Source: an uncultured Collinsella sp. (lineage in GTDB: Bacteria; Actinomycetota; Coriobacteriia; Coriobacteriales; Coriobacteriaceae). From it: 26,646 nt of DNA. Under the pieces are notes generated by a model. It did no database searches. It was not told the origin of the DNA and saw only the letters and a list, made by a program, of their open reading frames with translations. The stretch spans positions 1 to 26,646 of the forward strand of contig UQHO01000030.1 of the NCBI GenBank assembly GCA_900540995.1, written 5' to 3'. This document shows positions 1 through 6,426 of this stretch, piece after piece; positions within the stretch are counted from its first letter, which is position 1; every line of letters begins with the position of its first letter. The translations under genes and the position numbers were made by a program.

Positions 1-1248
1 GCGTCGTGGCCGGGTGGAGAAAAGACCCCGGGGCCAGCCGGCAGCCGTCAACGCCGTGGTGGATACCATGTCGTTGCCCGGACCGCACAGCATGTTCAGG
101 CCGTGTTTAGTTGCCTGGCCGGCATACGGCAGCACGTCGACGATGGGGGCAGACCCGCCTTTTTGCACGCAGCCGCAGCTCTTGTCCTCGAGCGTGGTAA
201 TACCGCCGTCCTTGTTGCCGGGGCTCGGGTTCTCGTAGACGACCTCGCCGTGGCTAATAAAGTAGCCCTTAAAGCCATTGAGCATGTCGGAAGCGGCGTT
301 AAAGACCTGCTCGTTCTCACAACGATCGAGCAGGATACTCTCGGCGCCAAACATCTCGGGCACCTCGGTAAGCACCGACGTGCCGCCGCGGGCGACAACC
401 ATATCACTCACGCGACCGATCGTGGGATTGGCGGTAATGCCCGAAAGGCCGTCGGAGCCGCCGCACTTAAGGCCAATAACCAGCTCGGAGGCCGGAATGG
501 GCTCGCGCTTGGCCTGCTTGGCGAGGTCTGCCAGCTCGGCCAGAATCTTGTGGCCCTCGATCTGCTCGTCGGCTACATCTTGGCAGGTGAGAAAACGAAC
601 GCGCTCGTGATCAAAGTCACCGAGCTCGTCGAGCACCTGCTGGTGCGTGCAGTTCTCGCAACCGAGCGACAGGAATAGCACGCCGGCCGCATTAGGATGA
701 CGCGAGAGCGCCACCAGCAGACGACGCGTCTGGGCATGGTCGGCGCCGGTCTGCGAGCAGCCAAAGGGATGCGGGAAGTAGTAAACACCCTCCAGCGAGC
801 CATCGACCAGATCCTGGGCCTGCTCACACATGGCACGGGCGACTTCGTTGACACAGCCGACCGTGGGGATGATCCACAGCTCATTACGCGTCGCGGCACG
901 ACCGTCGGCGCGGCGGAACCCCATAAAGGTCTCGGGCTCAACGGGATCCACGACCGGATGTGTGGGGTTGTAGGTGTACTCGACCTCGCCCGAAAGGTTG
1001 GTCTTGACATTATGTGTATGAAGCCACTGACCGGGCTGGACATCGCCCGTCACATGGCCGATAGGAAGGCCGTACTTGATGACGTCCTCCCCCGCGGCAA
1101 TCGAGCGCACGGCCATCTTATGACCCTGCGGAATATCCTCCGCGGCCACGACCTCGCCCACCCCGGGAACCGCGACGGCGGTGCCCTTGGCAAGCGGCGA
1201 CAGCGCGACGATCACGTTGTCGGCCGGATTGATCTGGATAGTGTTCAT
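1..1248 (-). CDS. uxaA: Altronate dehydratase, C-terminus cut by window edge
   Basis: This gene would dehydrate D-altronate to 2-keto-3-deoxygluconate, the third step of galacturonate breakdown, in the cytosol. 416 codons are visible from the ATG at 1248; the family is usually near 495 residues, so about 80 are missing. An N-terminal SAF-like segment (roughly residues 1-90) is followed by the large catalytic domain, with family-typical stretches such as ATRNELWIIPTVGC, HPFGCSQTGADH, GCENCTHQQ, GLKCGGSDGLSG and LCGPGNDMVSTTALTAAG. The reading stays open to base 1, but after TALTAAG it departs from the expected LILFSTGRGTPFG-type continuation and reads WPRGLFSTRPRR. This looks like base errors at a contig end. 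It lies 81 bases downstream of uxaB and is probably co-transcribed with it; an AGGA lies about 11 bases before the ATG. Confidence 0.93.
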   Translation of the reverse strand, partial: MNTIQINPADNVIVALSPLAKGTAVAVPGVGEVVAAEDIPQGHKMAVRSIAAGEDVIKYGLPIGHVTGDVQPGQWLHTHNVKTNLSGEVEYTYNPTHPVVDPVEPETFMGFRRADGRAATRNELWIIPTVGCVNEVARAMCEQAQDLVDGSLEGVYYFPHPFGCSQTGADHAQTRRLLVALSRHPNAAGVLFLSLGCENCTHQQVLDELGDFDHERVRFLTCQDVADEQIEGHKILAELADLAKQAKREPIPASELVIGLKCGGSDGLSGITANPTIGRVSDMVVARGGTSVLTEVPEMFGAESILLDRCENEQVFNAASDMLNGFKGYFISHGEVVYENPSPGNKDGGITTLEDKSCGCVQKGGSAPIVDVLPYAGQATKHGLNMLCGPGNDMVSTTALTAAGWPRGLFSTRPRR

Positions 1249-1287
1249 TGCAAATGGTCCTAACCCTACAGGTTGAGCAGAAGTCGA

Positions 1288-1318
1288 GACGCGGGCACGC
1301 CGTCCCGCGCCCGCGTCT
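1288..1318 (-). other. Intercistronic hairpin between uxaB and uxaA
   Basis: Arms 1288-1297 and 1309-1318 are perfectly complementary over 10 bp (AGACGCGGGC and its complement) with an 11-base GC-rich loop. No run of T follows on either strand, so it is not a classical terminator. In an operon it may limit or stabilise the downstream message; that role is inference. Confidence 0.5.
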
Positions 1319-1329
1319 GCGCCGGAAAT

Positions 1330-2844
1330 TTACGCCTGAGCGTTGGCGAAGGCCTGCTTGGCGCCCTCGGCACGCACGACGGCGAGCACGCTGACGACAA
1401 ACTCCTCAAGACCTGCGATCTGCGTAAGGTCCTCGCCCCACATCTGCTCGTTGGTGAGCACGTCGTGCACCAGCTGGGCATCGTCGGCGCCGGCATGGGC
1501 GGCGTAGAAGTCGAGCACGAAGGCGTCGTCCTGAGCGGTGTACTCGGTGCCGTCGGAGCGACGCAGGTGCAGGCCGTCGCCCTCGCGGGACACGAGCTCC
1601 TGCGTGTAGAAGGAGATGAGCGTAGCGAGGCTCGTGGCCAGGCACTTGGGCAGGTTGCCGGTCTCGGCAACGTAGTCCTTGAGCGTGGGCAGGTCGCGAG
1701 CGCGCCACTTAGCCGTGGAGTTGAGGCAAATGGAGAGTAGCGCGTGGTCGATAAACGGGTTGTCGAAGCGATTCTCGACAGCGGCGGCAAAGGCCTTGCA
1801 GTCCTCGACATCCAAGTCGGCGGCAAGCGTCGGAATGACCTCGTCGTAGAGCATGGTGTTCATGAAGCCGCGAATGGTCTCGTCATGCATGCAGTCGCGC
1901 ACGATATCAAAGCCGGCAACCCAGGAACCCGGAACGAAGGCGGTGTGGGCACCGTTGAGGATGCGGACCTTGCGCTTCTTGTATGGGGTGACGTCGGGGG
2001 TCACAAAGACACCCGGCAGACCGGCCTTCACGAAGGGAAGCTTCTCGGCAAGCGACTCGTCGCCCTGGATGCCCCACATCTGGAAGGGCTCGCGCACGGC
2101 CAGGAAGGGATCCTCGTAGCCCAAGCGCTCGGCCACGGCAGCGGCCTCCTTGGGATCGCGGATGCGACCCGGAACGATGGTGTCGACGAGCGTGGTGCAG
2201 ACGGTGCAGTCGTTGGCCATCCACTGCGAAAACTCGTCCTCCCAGCCCCAGTCGCTCACGTACTGGTTCATGATGCGCAGCAGCTCCTCGCCGTTATGGT
2301 CGATGAGCTCGCAGGCGAGCACGATGACGCCCTGCTTGCCGGCAGCCCAGCGGGCATGGAGTACCTGGGCAAGCTTGGCAGGGAAGCTCGCGGGGGGCAT
2401 GTCGTCGGCCTTGCAGGACGGATCGTAGGCGATACCGGCCTCGGTGGTGTTGGAGACGACAATCTCCAGGTCGTCGGAAACGGCGACCTCCATCATGGCG
2501 CGGTAGTCGTCCTCACGATACGGGTTGAGGCAGCGGCTGCAGGCGCTGATCACGCGGGACTCGTCAACCGTGTTGCCGTTCTCCTTGCCGCGCACCAGCA
2601 CGGTGTACAGGTCGTCCTGGGCATTGATACCGTCGGCAAAGCCAAAGGCCCCGCTGATGGGCTGCACCATGACGACCTTGCCGTTCCAGCCGGTGGCCTC
2701 GTTGCCCATGTCAAAGAAGCGGTCGACGAAGGCGCGCAGGAAATTGCCCTCGCCAAACTGCAGAACCTTCTCGGGAGCATCCTTGGGCAGCAAATAGCCC
2801 TTGTAGCCGATCTTCTCGAGCGCATCGTAGCTGATGTTCTCCAT
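1330..2844 (-). CDS. uxaB: Tagaturonate reductase (altronate oxidoreductase)
   Basis: This enzyme reduces D-tagaturonate to D-altronate with NADH, the second step of the galacturonate branch. The 504-residue product is a long-chain mannitol-dehydrogenase-type protein of the usual length for UxaB. The N-terminal nucleotide-binding region starts at VLQFGEGNFLRAF (residues 28-40). The family lysine signature is at 292-300, K-VRIL-N-GA-H, with Lys292, Asn297 and His300 in the catalytic arrangement known for this family. AAGGAG sits about eight bases before the ATG. It lies 94 bases downstream of uxaC on the same strand and upstream of uxaA, which supports tagaturonate over mannonate or mannitol as substrate. 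A fructuronate reductase (UxuB) is the main alternative, but no mannonate dehydratase is present here. Confidence 0.93.
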   Translation of the reverse strand: MENISYDALEKIGYKGYLLPKDAPEKVLQFGEGNFLRAFVDRFFDMGNEATGWNGKVVMVQPISGAFGFADGINAQDDLYTVLVRGKENGNTVDESRVISACSRCLNPYREDDYRAMMEVAVSDDLEIVVSNTTEAGIAYDPSCKADDMPPASFPAKLAQVLHARWAAGKQGVIVLACELIDHNGEELLRIMNQYVSDWGWEDEFSQWMANDCTVCTTLVDTIVPGRIRDPKEAAAVAERLGYEDPFLAVREPFQMWGIQGDESLAEKLPFVKAGLPGVFVTPDVTPYKKRKVRILNGAHTAFVPGSWVAGFDIVRDCMHDETIRGFMNTMLYDEVIPTLAADLDVEDCKAFAAAVENRFDNPFIDHALLSICLNSTAKWRARDLPTLKDYVAETGNLPKCLATSLATLISFYTQELVSREGDGLHLRRSDGTEYTAQDDAFVLDFYAAHAGADDAQLVHDVLTNEQMWGEDLTQIAGLEEFVVSVLAVVRAEGAKQAFANAQA

Positions 2845-2885
2845 CTATGTGTCTCCTTAGATGTCTGTTAGCGTGCAAGCAAAAC

Positions 2886-2912
2886 GGGGCTCCGCGTGTG
2901 GCAACGGCGCCC
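2886..2912 (-). other. Weak hairpin in the uxaC-uxaB gap
   Basis: The arms GGGGCTCCG (2886-2894) and CGGCGCCC (2905-2912) pair with one mismatch around a 10-base loop. On the minus strand the stem is followed by CGTTTTG, so it could act as a leaky terminator that lowers uxaB and uxaA relative to uxaC. The stem is imperfect and the U-run is short. Confidence 0.3.
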
Positions 2913-2938
2913 AGGGTTCGATGTGATTCGACGCGGGC

Positions 2939-4366
2939 TTAGGCCTCGACGGTGTCCAGGTCAAAGCCAAAGTAGCGGACCGCATTGTTGTAGCTGATGT
3001 CGCGCACGATACTGCCCAGCAGCTCCATGTCGGCCGGGTACTTGCCCTGCTCGACCCACTCGCCGATCACGCTGCACAGCACGCGACGGAAGTACTCGTG
3101 GCGCGGATAGGACAGGAAAGAGCGGGAGTCGGTAAGCATGCCCACAAAGTTGCCCAGCACGCCCTCGTTAGCCAGAGCCGTGAGTTGCTCGCGCATGCCG
3201 ACCTCGTTGTCGTTGAACCACCAGGCGGAGCCGTTCTGGATCTTACCGGCGGTCGGAGCCTCCTGGAAGCAGCCCATGACGGTATCGATCATGGTGTTAT
3301 CGATGGGGTTCAGGCTGTACAGGATGGTCTTGGGCAGGCCGCAGGTCTCCTGGATGGAGTTGAGGAAATCGGCGAGCTGGTCGGACGGCGTGTAGTTGGA
3401 GATGCAGTCGTAGCCGGTGTCGGGACCGAGCTTGGCAAACATGGCGCGGTTGTTGTCGCGCTTGCAACCAAAGTGCAGCTGCATGGCCCAGCCCAGACGG
3501 ACATACTCACCGGCAACGAACTGCATAAAGGCAGTCTTGTACTTGAGGACTTCTTCCTCGGTGAGCGGCTCAGCAGCCAGGCCCTTGGCAAAGATGGCCT
3601 CGATCTCGTCGGCGGTAGCCGGGACGTACATAACGTAATCGAGTGCGTGGTCGGAGGCGCGGCAGCCCAGCTCGTGAGCAACGTCGTAGCGCTTGGAGAT
3701 GGCAGCCTTCATGCCCTCGAAGTCGCTGACCTCAACGCCGGCAACCTCGGAGAGGCGCTTGCAGTAGTCGGCAAACTCCTGGCCGCGCTCGATGCGCAGG
3801 GCGGCGTCGGGGCGCATGGCGGGAACGACCTGAACGTCAAAGCTGTCGTCGGCTGCAATCTTCTTGTGCCACTCAAAGCTGTCGGCGGGGTCGTCAGTAG
3901 TGCAGATCATGCGGACGTTGGACTGCTTGATCAGGTTGCGGCAGGTGAAGCTGGCCTCGGCGAGCTTGGCGTTGGCAAGGTCCCAAACCTCCTGGGCAGT
4001 CTTGCCGTTGAGGACGCCCTCGTAGCCAAAGTAGCGCTTAAGCTCCAGGTGGCTCCACTCAAAGACGGGGTTGCCGACGCAGCGACCCAGGGTCTCGGCC
4101 CACTTTTGGAACTTCTCGCGAGCAGGGGCGTCGCCAGTGATAAAACGCTCGTCGACGCCGTTGGCACGCATCAGGCGCCACTTGTAGTGGTCGCCGCCCA
4201 GCCAAACCTCGGTGATGTTCTCGAAACGCTTGTCCTCCCAGATCTCCTTGGGGGAAATGTGGCAGTGGTAGTCGACGATGGGCATGCCCTCGGCAAAGTT
4301 GTGGAACAGCTCCTCACCGGTCTTGGTGCTCAGCAGGAAATCCTGATCGTCCATAAAGTTTTTCAT
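2939..4366 (-). CDS. uxaC: Uronate (glucuronate/galacturonate) isomerase
   Basis: UxaC converts D-galacturonate to D-tagaturonate and D-glucuronate to D-fructuronate, the first step of the pathway. The product is 475 residues, close to the ~470 usual for the family. It belongs to the amidohydrolase-fold superfamily; the metal-binding HxH is visible as VDYHCHISPKEIW with His34 and His36. The start chosen is the ATG at 4366 (MKNFMDDQDF), with AAAGGGG about seven bases upstream. A longer reading from 4450 would run back through the promoter and first operator, and was rejected. This is the first gene of a uxaC-uxaB-uxaA operon, and two LacI-type palindromes lie immediately upstream. Confidence 0.96.
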   Translation of the reverse strand: MKNFMDDQDFLLSTKTGEELFHNFAEGMPIVDYHCHISPKEIWEDKRFENITEVWLGGDHYKWRLMRANGVDERFITGDAPAREKFQKWAETLGRCVGNPVFEWSHLELKRYFGYEGVLNGKTAQEVWDLANAKLAEASFTCRNLIKQSNVRMICTTDDPADSFEWHKKIAADDSFDVQVVPAMRPDAALRIERGQEFADYCKRLSEVAGVEVSDFEGMKAAISKRYDVAHELGCRASDHALDYVMYVPATADEIEAIFAKGLAAEPLTEEEVLKYKTAFMQFVAGEYVRLGWAMQLHFGCKRDNNRAMFAKLGPDTGYDCISNYTPSDQLADFLNSIQETCGLPKTILYSLNPIDNTMIDTVMGCFQEAPTAGKIQNGSAWWFNDNEVGMREQLTALANEGVLGNFVGMLTDSRSFLSYPRHEYFRRVLCSVIGEWVEQGKYPADMELLGSIVRDISYNNAVRYFGFDLDTVEA

Positions 4367-4414
4367 CAAACAGCCCCTTTGCTGGCAAGGCGGGCGCACG
4401 ACGCGCTCGTTATC

Positions 4415-4475
4415 CTTTAGGTGAACGTTCACTATACTAATCCATTGCACCTCAAAAGGTGAACGTTCACCTAAC
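4415..4475 (-). promoter_or_regulatory. uxaCBA promoter with two LacI-type operators
   Basis: Two copies of the palindrome GTGAACGTTCAC occur at 4421-4432 and 4459-4470. The second extends to the perfect 16-bp AGGTGAACGTTCACCT at 4457-4472. Their centres are 38 bp apart. On the minus strand a -10-like TATAGT (plus-strand 4431-4436) overlaps the edge of the first copy, and the second copy covers where a -35 would lie; the -35 itself is weak. A palindrome with a central CG is typical of LacI-family operators, and a LacI-family gene lies just upstream. Binding by that protein, and repression relieved by a uronate or pathway intermediate, are inferences. Confidence 0.8.
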
Positions 4476-4485
4476 TACCACGGGG

Positions 4486-4509
4486 TGAACGGTAGATTTT
4501 GCCCGTTCA
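4486..4509. promoter_or_regulatory. Third, split TGAACGG inverted repeat upstream of the operators
   Basis: TGAACGG (4486-4492) and CCGTTCA (4503-4509) are inverted around 10 bases. The half-site TGAACG is shared with the two operators nearby. It could be an auxiliary operator or a decayed copy; it is much weaker than the other two. Confidence 0.35.
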
Positions 4510-4602
4510 ACGGTTGCTGGAGCTGTGACTTGCATGTATTGCGGACTGGTTGGCGTCCCCGAACACCGAACTTGAGCGCTTTTGCTCAGGTGGGTCATGT
4601 CC

Positions 4603-4801
4603 CGACGTACATTTTTGGGAGTATTCAGCATTGGAGCGCGCCGTGCGCCATCCTCAGCGTCCTATTTGGAACGCAGATAGCGCCCGATCGGCATAAAAAG
4701 TGTCCCCGATGGCAAATTACGCCATCGGGGACACTTAAAACAGTCGTTCTGCACCTCATTCAGGGCATGCCAATGCTGAATACTCCCAAAAATGCACGTC
4801 G
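4603..4801 (-). repeat. 199-bp element with 32-bp inverted arms enclosing a terminator
   Basis: Arms 4603-4634 and 4770-4801 are complementary at 31 of 32 positions; both contain TTTTTGGGAGTATTCAGCAT or its complement. The one mismatch (A4609) is A opposite C on the plus strand but G opposite U if the RNA is read from the minus strand. The 135 bases between the arms hold a separate 16-bp hairpin and no gene. No target-site duplication is evident at the edges. It could be a MITE-like remnant, a long 3' hairpin of the lacI message, or an invertible segment. Confidence 0.7.
4694..4736 (-). terminator. Terminator of the lacI-family gene
   Basis: The arms AAGTGTCCCCGATGGC (4698-4713) and its exact complement (4721-4736) form a 16-bp stem with a 7-base loop. 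On the minus strand the stem runs into TTTTT, as expected for an intrinsic terminator of the regulator gene ending at 4827. It lies inside the larger inverted repeat 4603-4801. Confidence 0.8.
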
Positions 4802-4826
4802 CAAGAGGGGGTACCTGCTCAATCGG

Positions 4827-5906
4827 CTAAATACCCGCAAGTTCGCAGTAGCGGTCGACATTGCTGGCAAATACCATCTCGACGGCGCCCTTCTGGACGG
4901 GCACCGTCGGGGTCCTTCCCCACAGCAGATAATCGCCCAGCGTCTTAGCGCCGCGATACGCCAGGCTCGTCGGGTCCTTATAGACAATATTGGTAAAGAT
5001 ACCGCGGCGCAAGGCCAGGGCGCTTTCGGGAAACAGGTCGTTGCCGATCACCATAACCTGACCGGCCTTGCCGCTCGAGACAAGCGCATCGGCAACCACT
5101 TCGGAACCAACGGCAAAAACGCTACAGATAAGTTCGGGGGCGTCCGGCGCACCCAAGCGCTTTTCGAGCTCATGCTCGAGTTGTTTGACTTGCGCATGGG
5201 CACCTGCAAGATCCTCAACCTGCCATGGAATATCACGTTCGCGCAGGTAATTGTGGAAGGCGCGGGCGGTTAGATAGTGCGAATCGGTATATGGGTCGCC
5301 TGTCAAAAGGAGCACGCGGGCGTCGGCCCCAGAAGCATGGACCAGGTTTGCCGCCTGCTCGGCCATAAGGCTGCCTGCCGTCGAATAATCGGCCAAGCTC
5401 GCACCCAAACGATTCAAATGCGGACGGTCGCCGTCGACAAGCTCAATCGTCACGCCCGCCTCGGCGATCTGCCCCAAAAGCTCAGTCGCACGATCGTCGC
5501 CCGGCGCATAGGCGAGCAAGCCATCGATCTTCTCGCCCACCTGCAAACGCTCGTCGATTTGCTCGAGCGCGTCAGCGTAACCGCCCACGCCAAATTCAAC
5601 ACGCTCAACCGTAATGCCCTGGTCGATGACCTCCTGTTCAAAGCGATTGCAGCCTTCCCACAGGTAACGGAAAAAGTACGCTCCCTCGCGCGATGCGCGG
5701 GGCAGGCAAAACACCAGATTGATATCCTTGCGGCGCAGGCTTGAGGCACTTGTGTTGCGGTGATAGCCCATGGCCTCGGCCTTAGTGTTCACCTTGGCGC
5801 GCACGGATTCGCTCACGCCGGCCTTTCCCGTCAGGGCCTTGTGCACGGTATTGATGGAAACGCCAAGCTCGGCGGCTATGTCCTTCATGGTTACGCGAGC
5901 GCTCAT
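4827..5906 (-). CDS. LacI-family transcriptional regulator, probable uxa repressor
   Basis: A 359-residue LacI/GalR-type regulator. The N-terminal helix-turn-helix is at residues 7-27 (MKDIAAELGVSINTVHKALTG), with a His where many relatives have Ser in TVSR. A hinge segment follows at about 48-60, then a periplasmic-binding-protein-like sensor domain to the end; the passages GLLAYAPGD and VMVIGNDLFPESALALRRG are typical of it. GGAG lies nine bases before the ATG at 5906. It is on the same strand and directly upstream of uxaCBA but has its own terminator, so it is transcribed separately. The paired palindromes at the uxaC promoter make it the likely repressor of galacturonate use. The effector is unknown. 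Confidence 0.92.
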   Translation of the reverse strand: MSARVTMKDIAAELGVSINTVHKALTGKAGVSESVRAKVNTKAEAMGYHRNTSASSLRRKDINLVFCLPRASREGAYFFRYLWEGCNRFEQEVIDQGITVERVEFGVGGYADALEQIDERLQVGEKIDGLLAYAPGDDRATELLGQIAEAGVTIELVDGDRPHLNRLGASLADYSTAGSLMAEQAANLVHASGADARVLLLTGDPYTDSHYLTARAFHNYLRERDIPWQVEDLAGAHAQVKQLEHELEKRLGAPDAPELICSVFAVGSEVVADALVSSGKAGQVMVIGNDLFPESALALRRGIFTNIVYKDPTSLAYRGAKTLGDYLLWGRTPTVPVQKGAVEMVFASNVDRYCELAGI

Positions 5907-6002
5907 GCGGTTACTCCGTTATAGATAAGTTGCCAATTAATAGTCCAGTTAACGATACCCCAAAAATACTCTTCGACTCGCCGTGCTCTCCCTCAAATGC
6001 AC

Positions 6003-6037
6003 AAAGCGCCCCGCGAACGGATGCCCGCGGAGCGCTT
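6003..6037 (-). terminator. Terminator after the FeoB-associated gene
   Basis: An imperfect GC-rich stem, AAGCGCTCCGCG against CGCGGGGCGCTTT on the minus strand, lies 14 bases after the stop at 6051. It is followed by only TTTGTGC, so termination may be incomplete. Confidence 0.6.
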
Positions 6038-6050
6038 GGATGTCCGGACC

Positions 6051-6251
6051 TTATTTGATACCGCGACCCAAGTCTTCGGCGATTTTGTCCACGCCCTTAA
6101 GTGCGGCGCACGTCTTTTTGTTGGAGCAATGCCCGGTGCAAACGCCACCCTGAGCGCAGTCAGCGCAGGTGCCCTTGCGGTAGATGCGCACGCACACGGC
6201 GACAAACGCAACGCCGATAACAGCCAGTACAACAATATCGATAGGTGCCAT
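6051..6251 (-). CDS. FeoB-associated Cys-rich membrane protein
   Basis: A 66-residue protein with one N-terminal membrane helix (about residues 4-24) and a cysteine-rich tail whose cysteines fall at CADCAQGGVCTGHC and KKTCAAL. This is the layout of the FeoB-associated Cys-rich family found next to feoB in Firmicutes and Actinobacteria. The cysteines may hold or pass iron at the cytosolic face of the Fe(II) channel; that role is inferred, not shown. AGGAGG lies seven bases before the ATG. A terminator separates it from feoB, and its own upstream region carries the motif AGTTAACCAC that also flanks the feoA promoter, so it is probably expressed separately under the same iron signal. Confidence 0.88.
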   Translation of the reverse strand: MAPIDIVVLAVIGVAFVAVCVRIYRKGTCADCAQGGVCTGHCSNKKTCAALKGVDKIAEDLGRGIK

Positions 6252-6265
6252 AGCAAGCCTCCTCT

Positions 6266-6288
6266 AGTTAACCACCACTTACTTTACC
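6266..6288 (-). promoter_or_regulatory. Candidate promoter and iron operator of the FeoB-associated gene
   Basis: On the minus strand a -10-like TAAAGT (plus 6281-6286) has a TTTTTG 17 bases upstream as possible -35. AGTTAACCAC at plus 6266-6275 lies just downstream of the -10 and matches, base for base, 9428-9437 at the feoA promoter. Confidence 0.45.
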
Positions 6289-6363
6289 CCATTCTCCACC
6301 TACCAAAAAGGGATAGGTTTATTTTGGTCAGTTTTATCTGCGGAAACGCCACATCTCCCCCAC

Positions 6364-6397
6364 CAAAAAGCCCGAGTGTCGCTGGGACACCCGGGCT
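6364..6397 (-). terminator. Terminator after feoB
   Basis: A 13-bp stem (6368-6380 with 6385-6397; AAGCCCGAGTGTC and near-complement, one mismatch) is followed on the minus strand by TTTTT. It lies 30 bases after the feoB stop. Confidence 0.85.
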
Positions 6398-6426
6398 TGT
6401 GGAAAGGGGTTAATCCTTATTCGGAC

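Noticed and set aside
1744..2871. Long open frame on the plus strand opposite uxaB
   Set aside because: It is antisense to a clear enzyme gene; the composition reflects GC-rich codon bias of the real frame and there is no domain. Similar long antisense frames at 3098-4420, 7108-8613, 9923-11944, 16171-17283, 18556-20715, 21042-22331 and 24028-25194 were dropped for the same reason.
4485..5273. 262-codon plus-strand frame starting at the uxa operator region
   Set aside because: It runs through the inverted repeat and terminator and then antisense through the lacI-family gene; no ribosome-binding site or recognisable domain.
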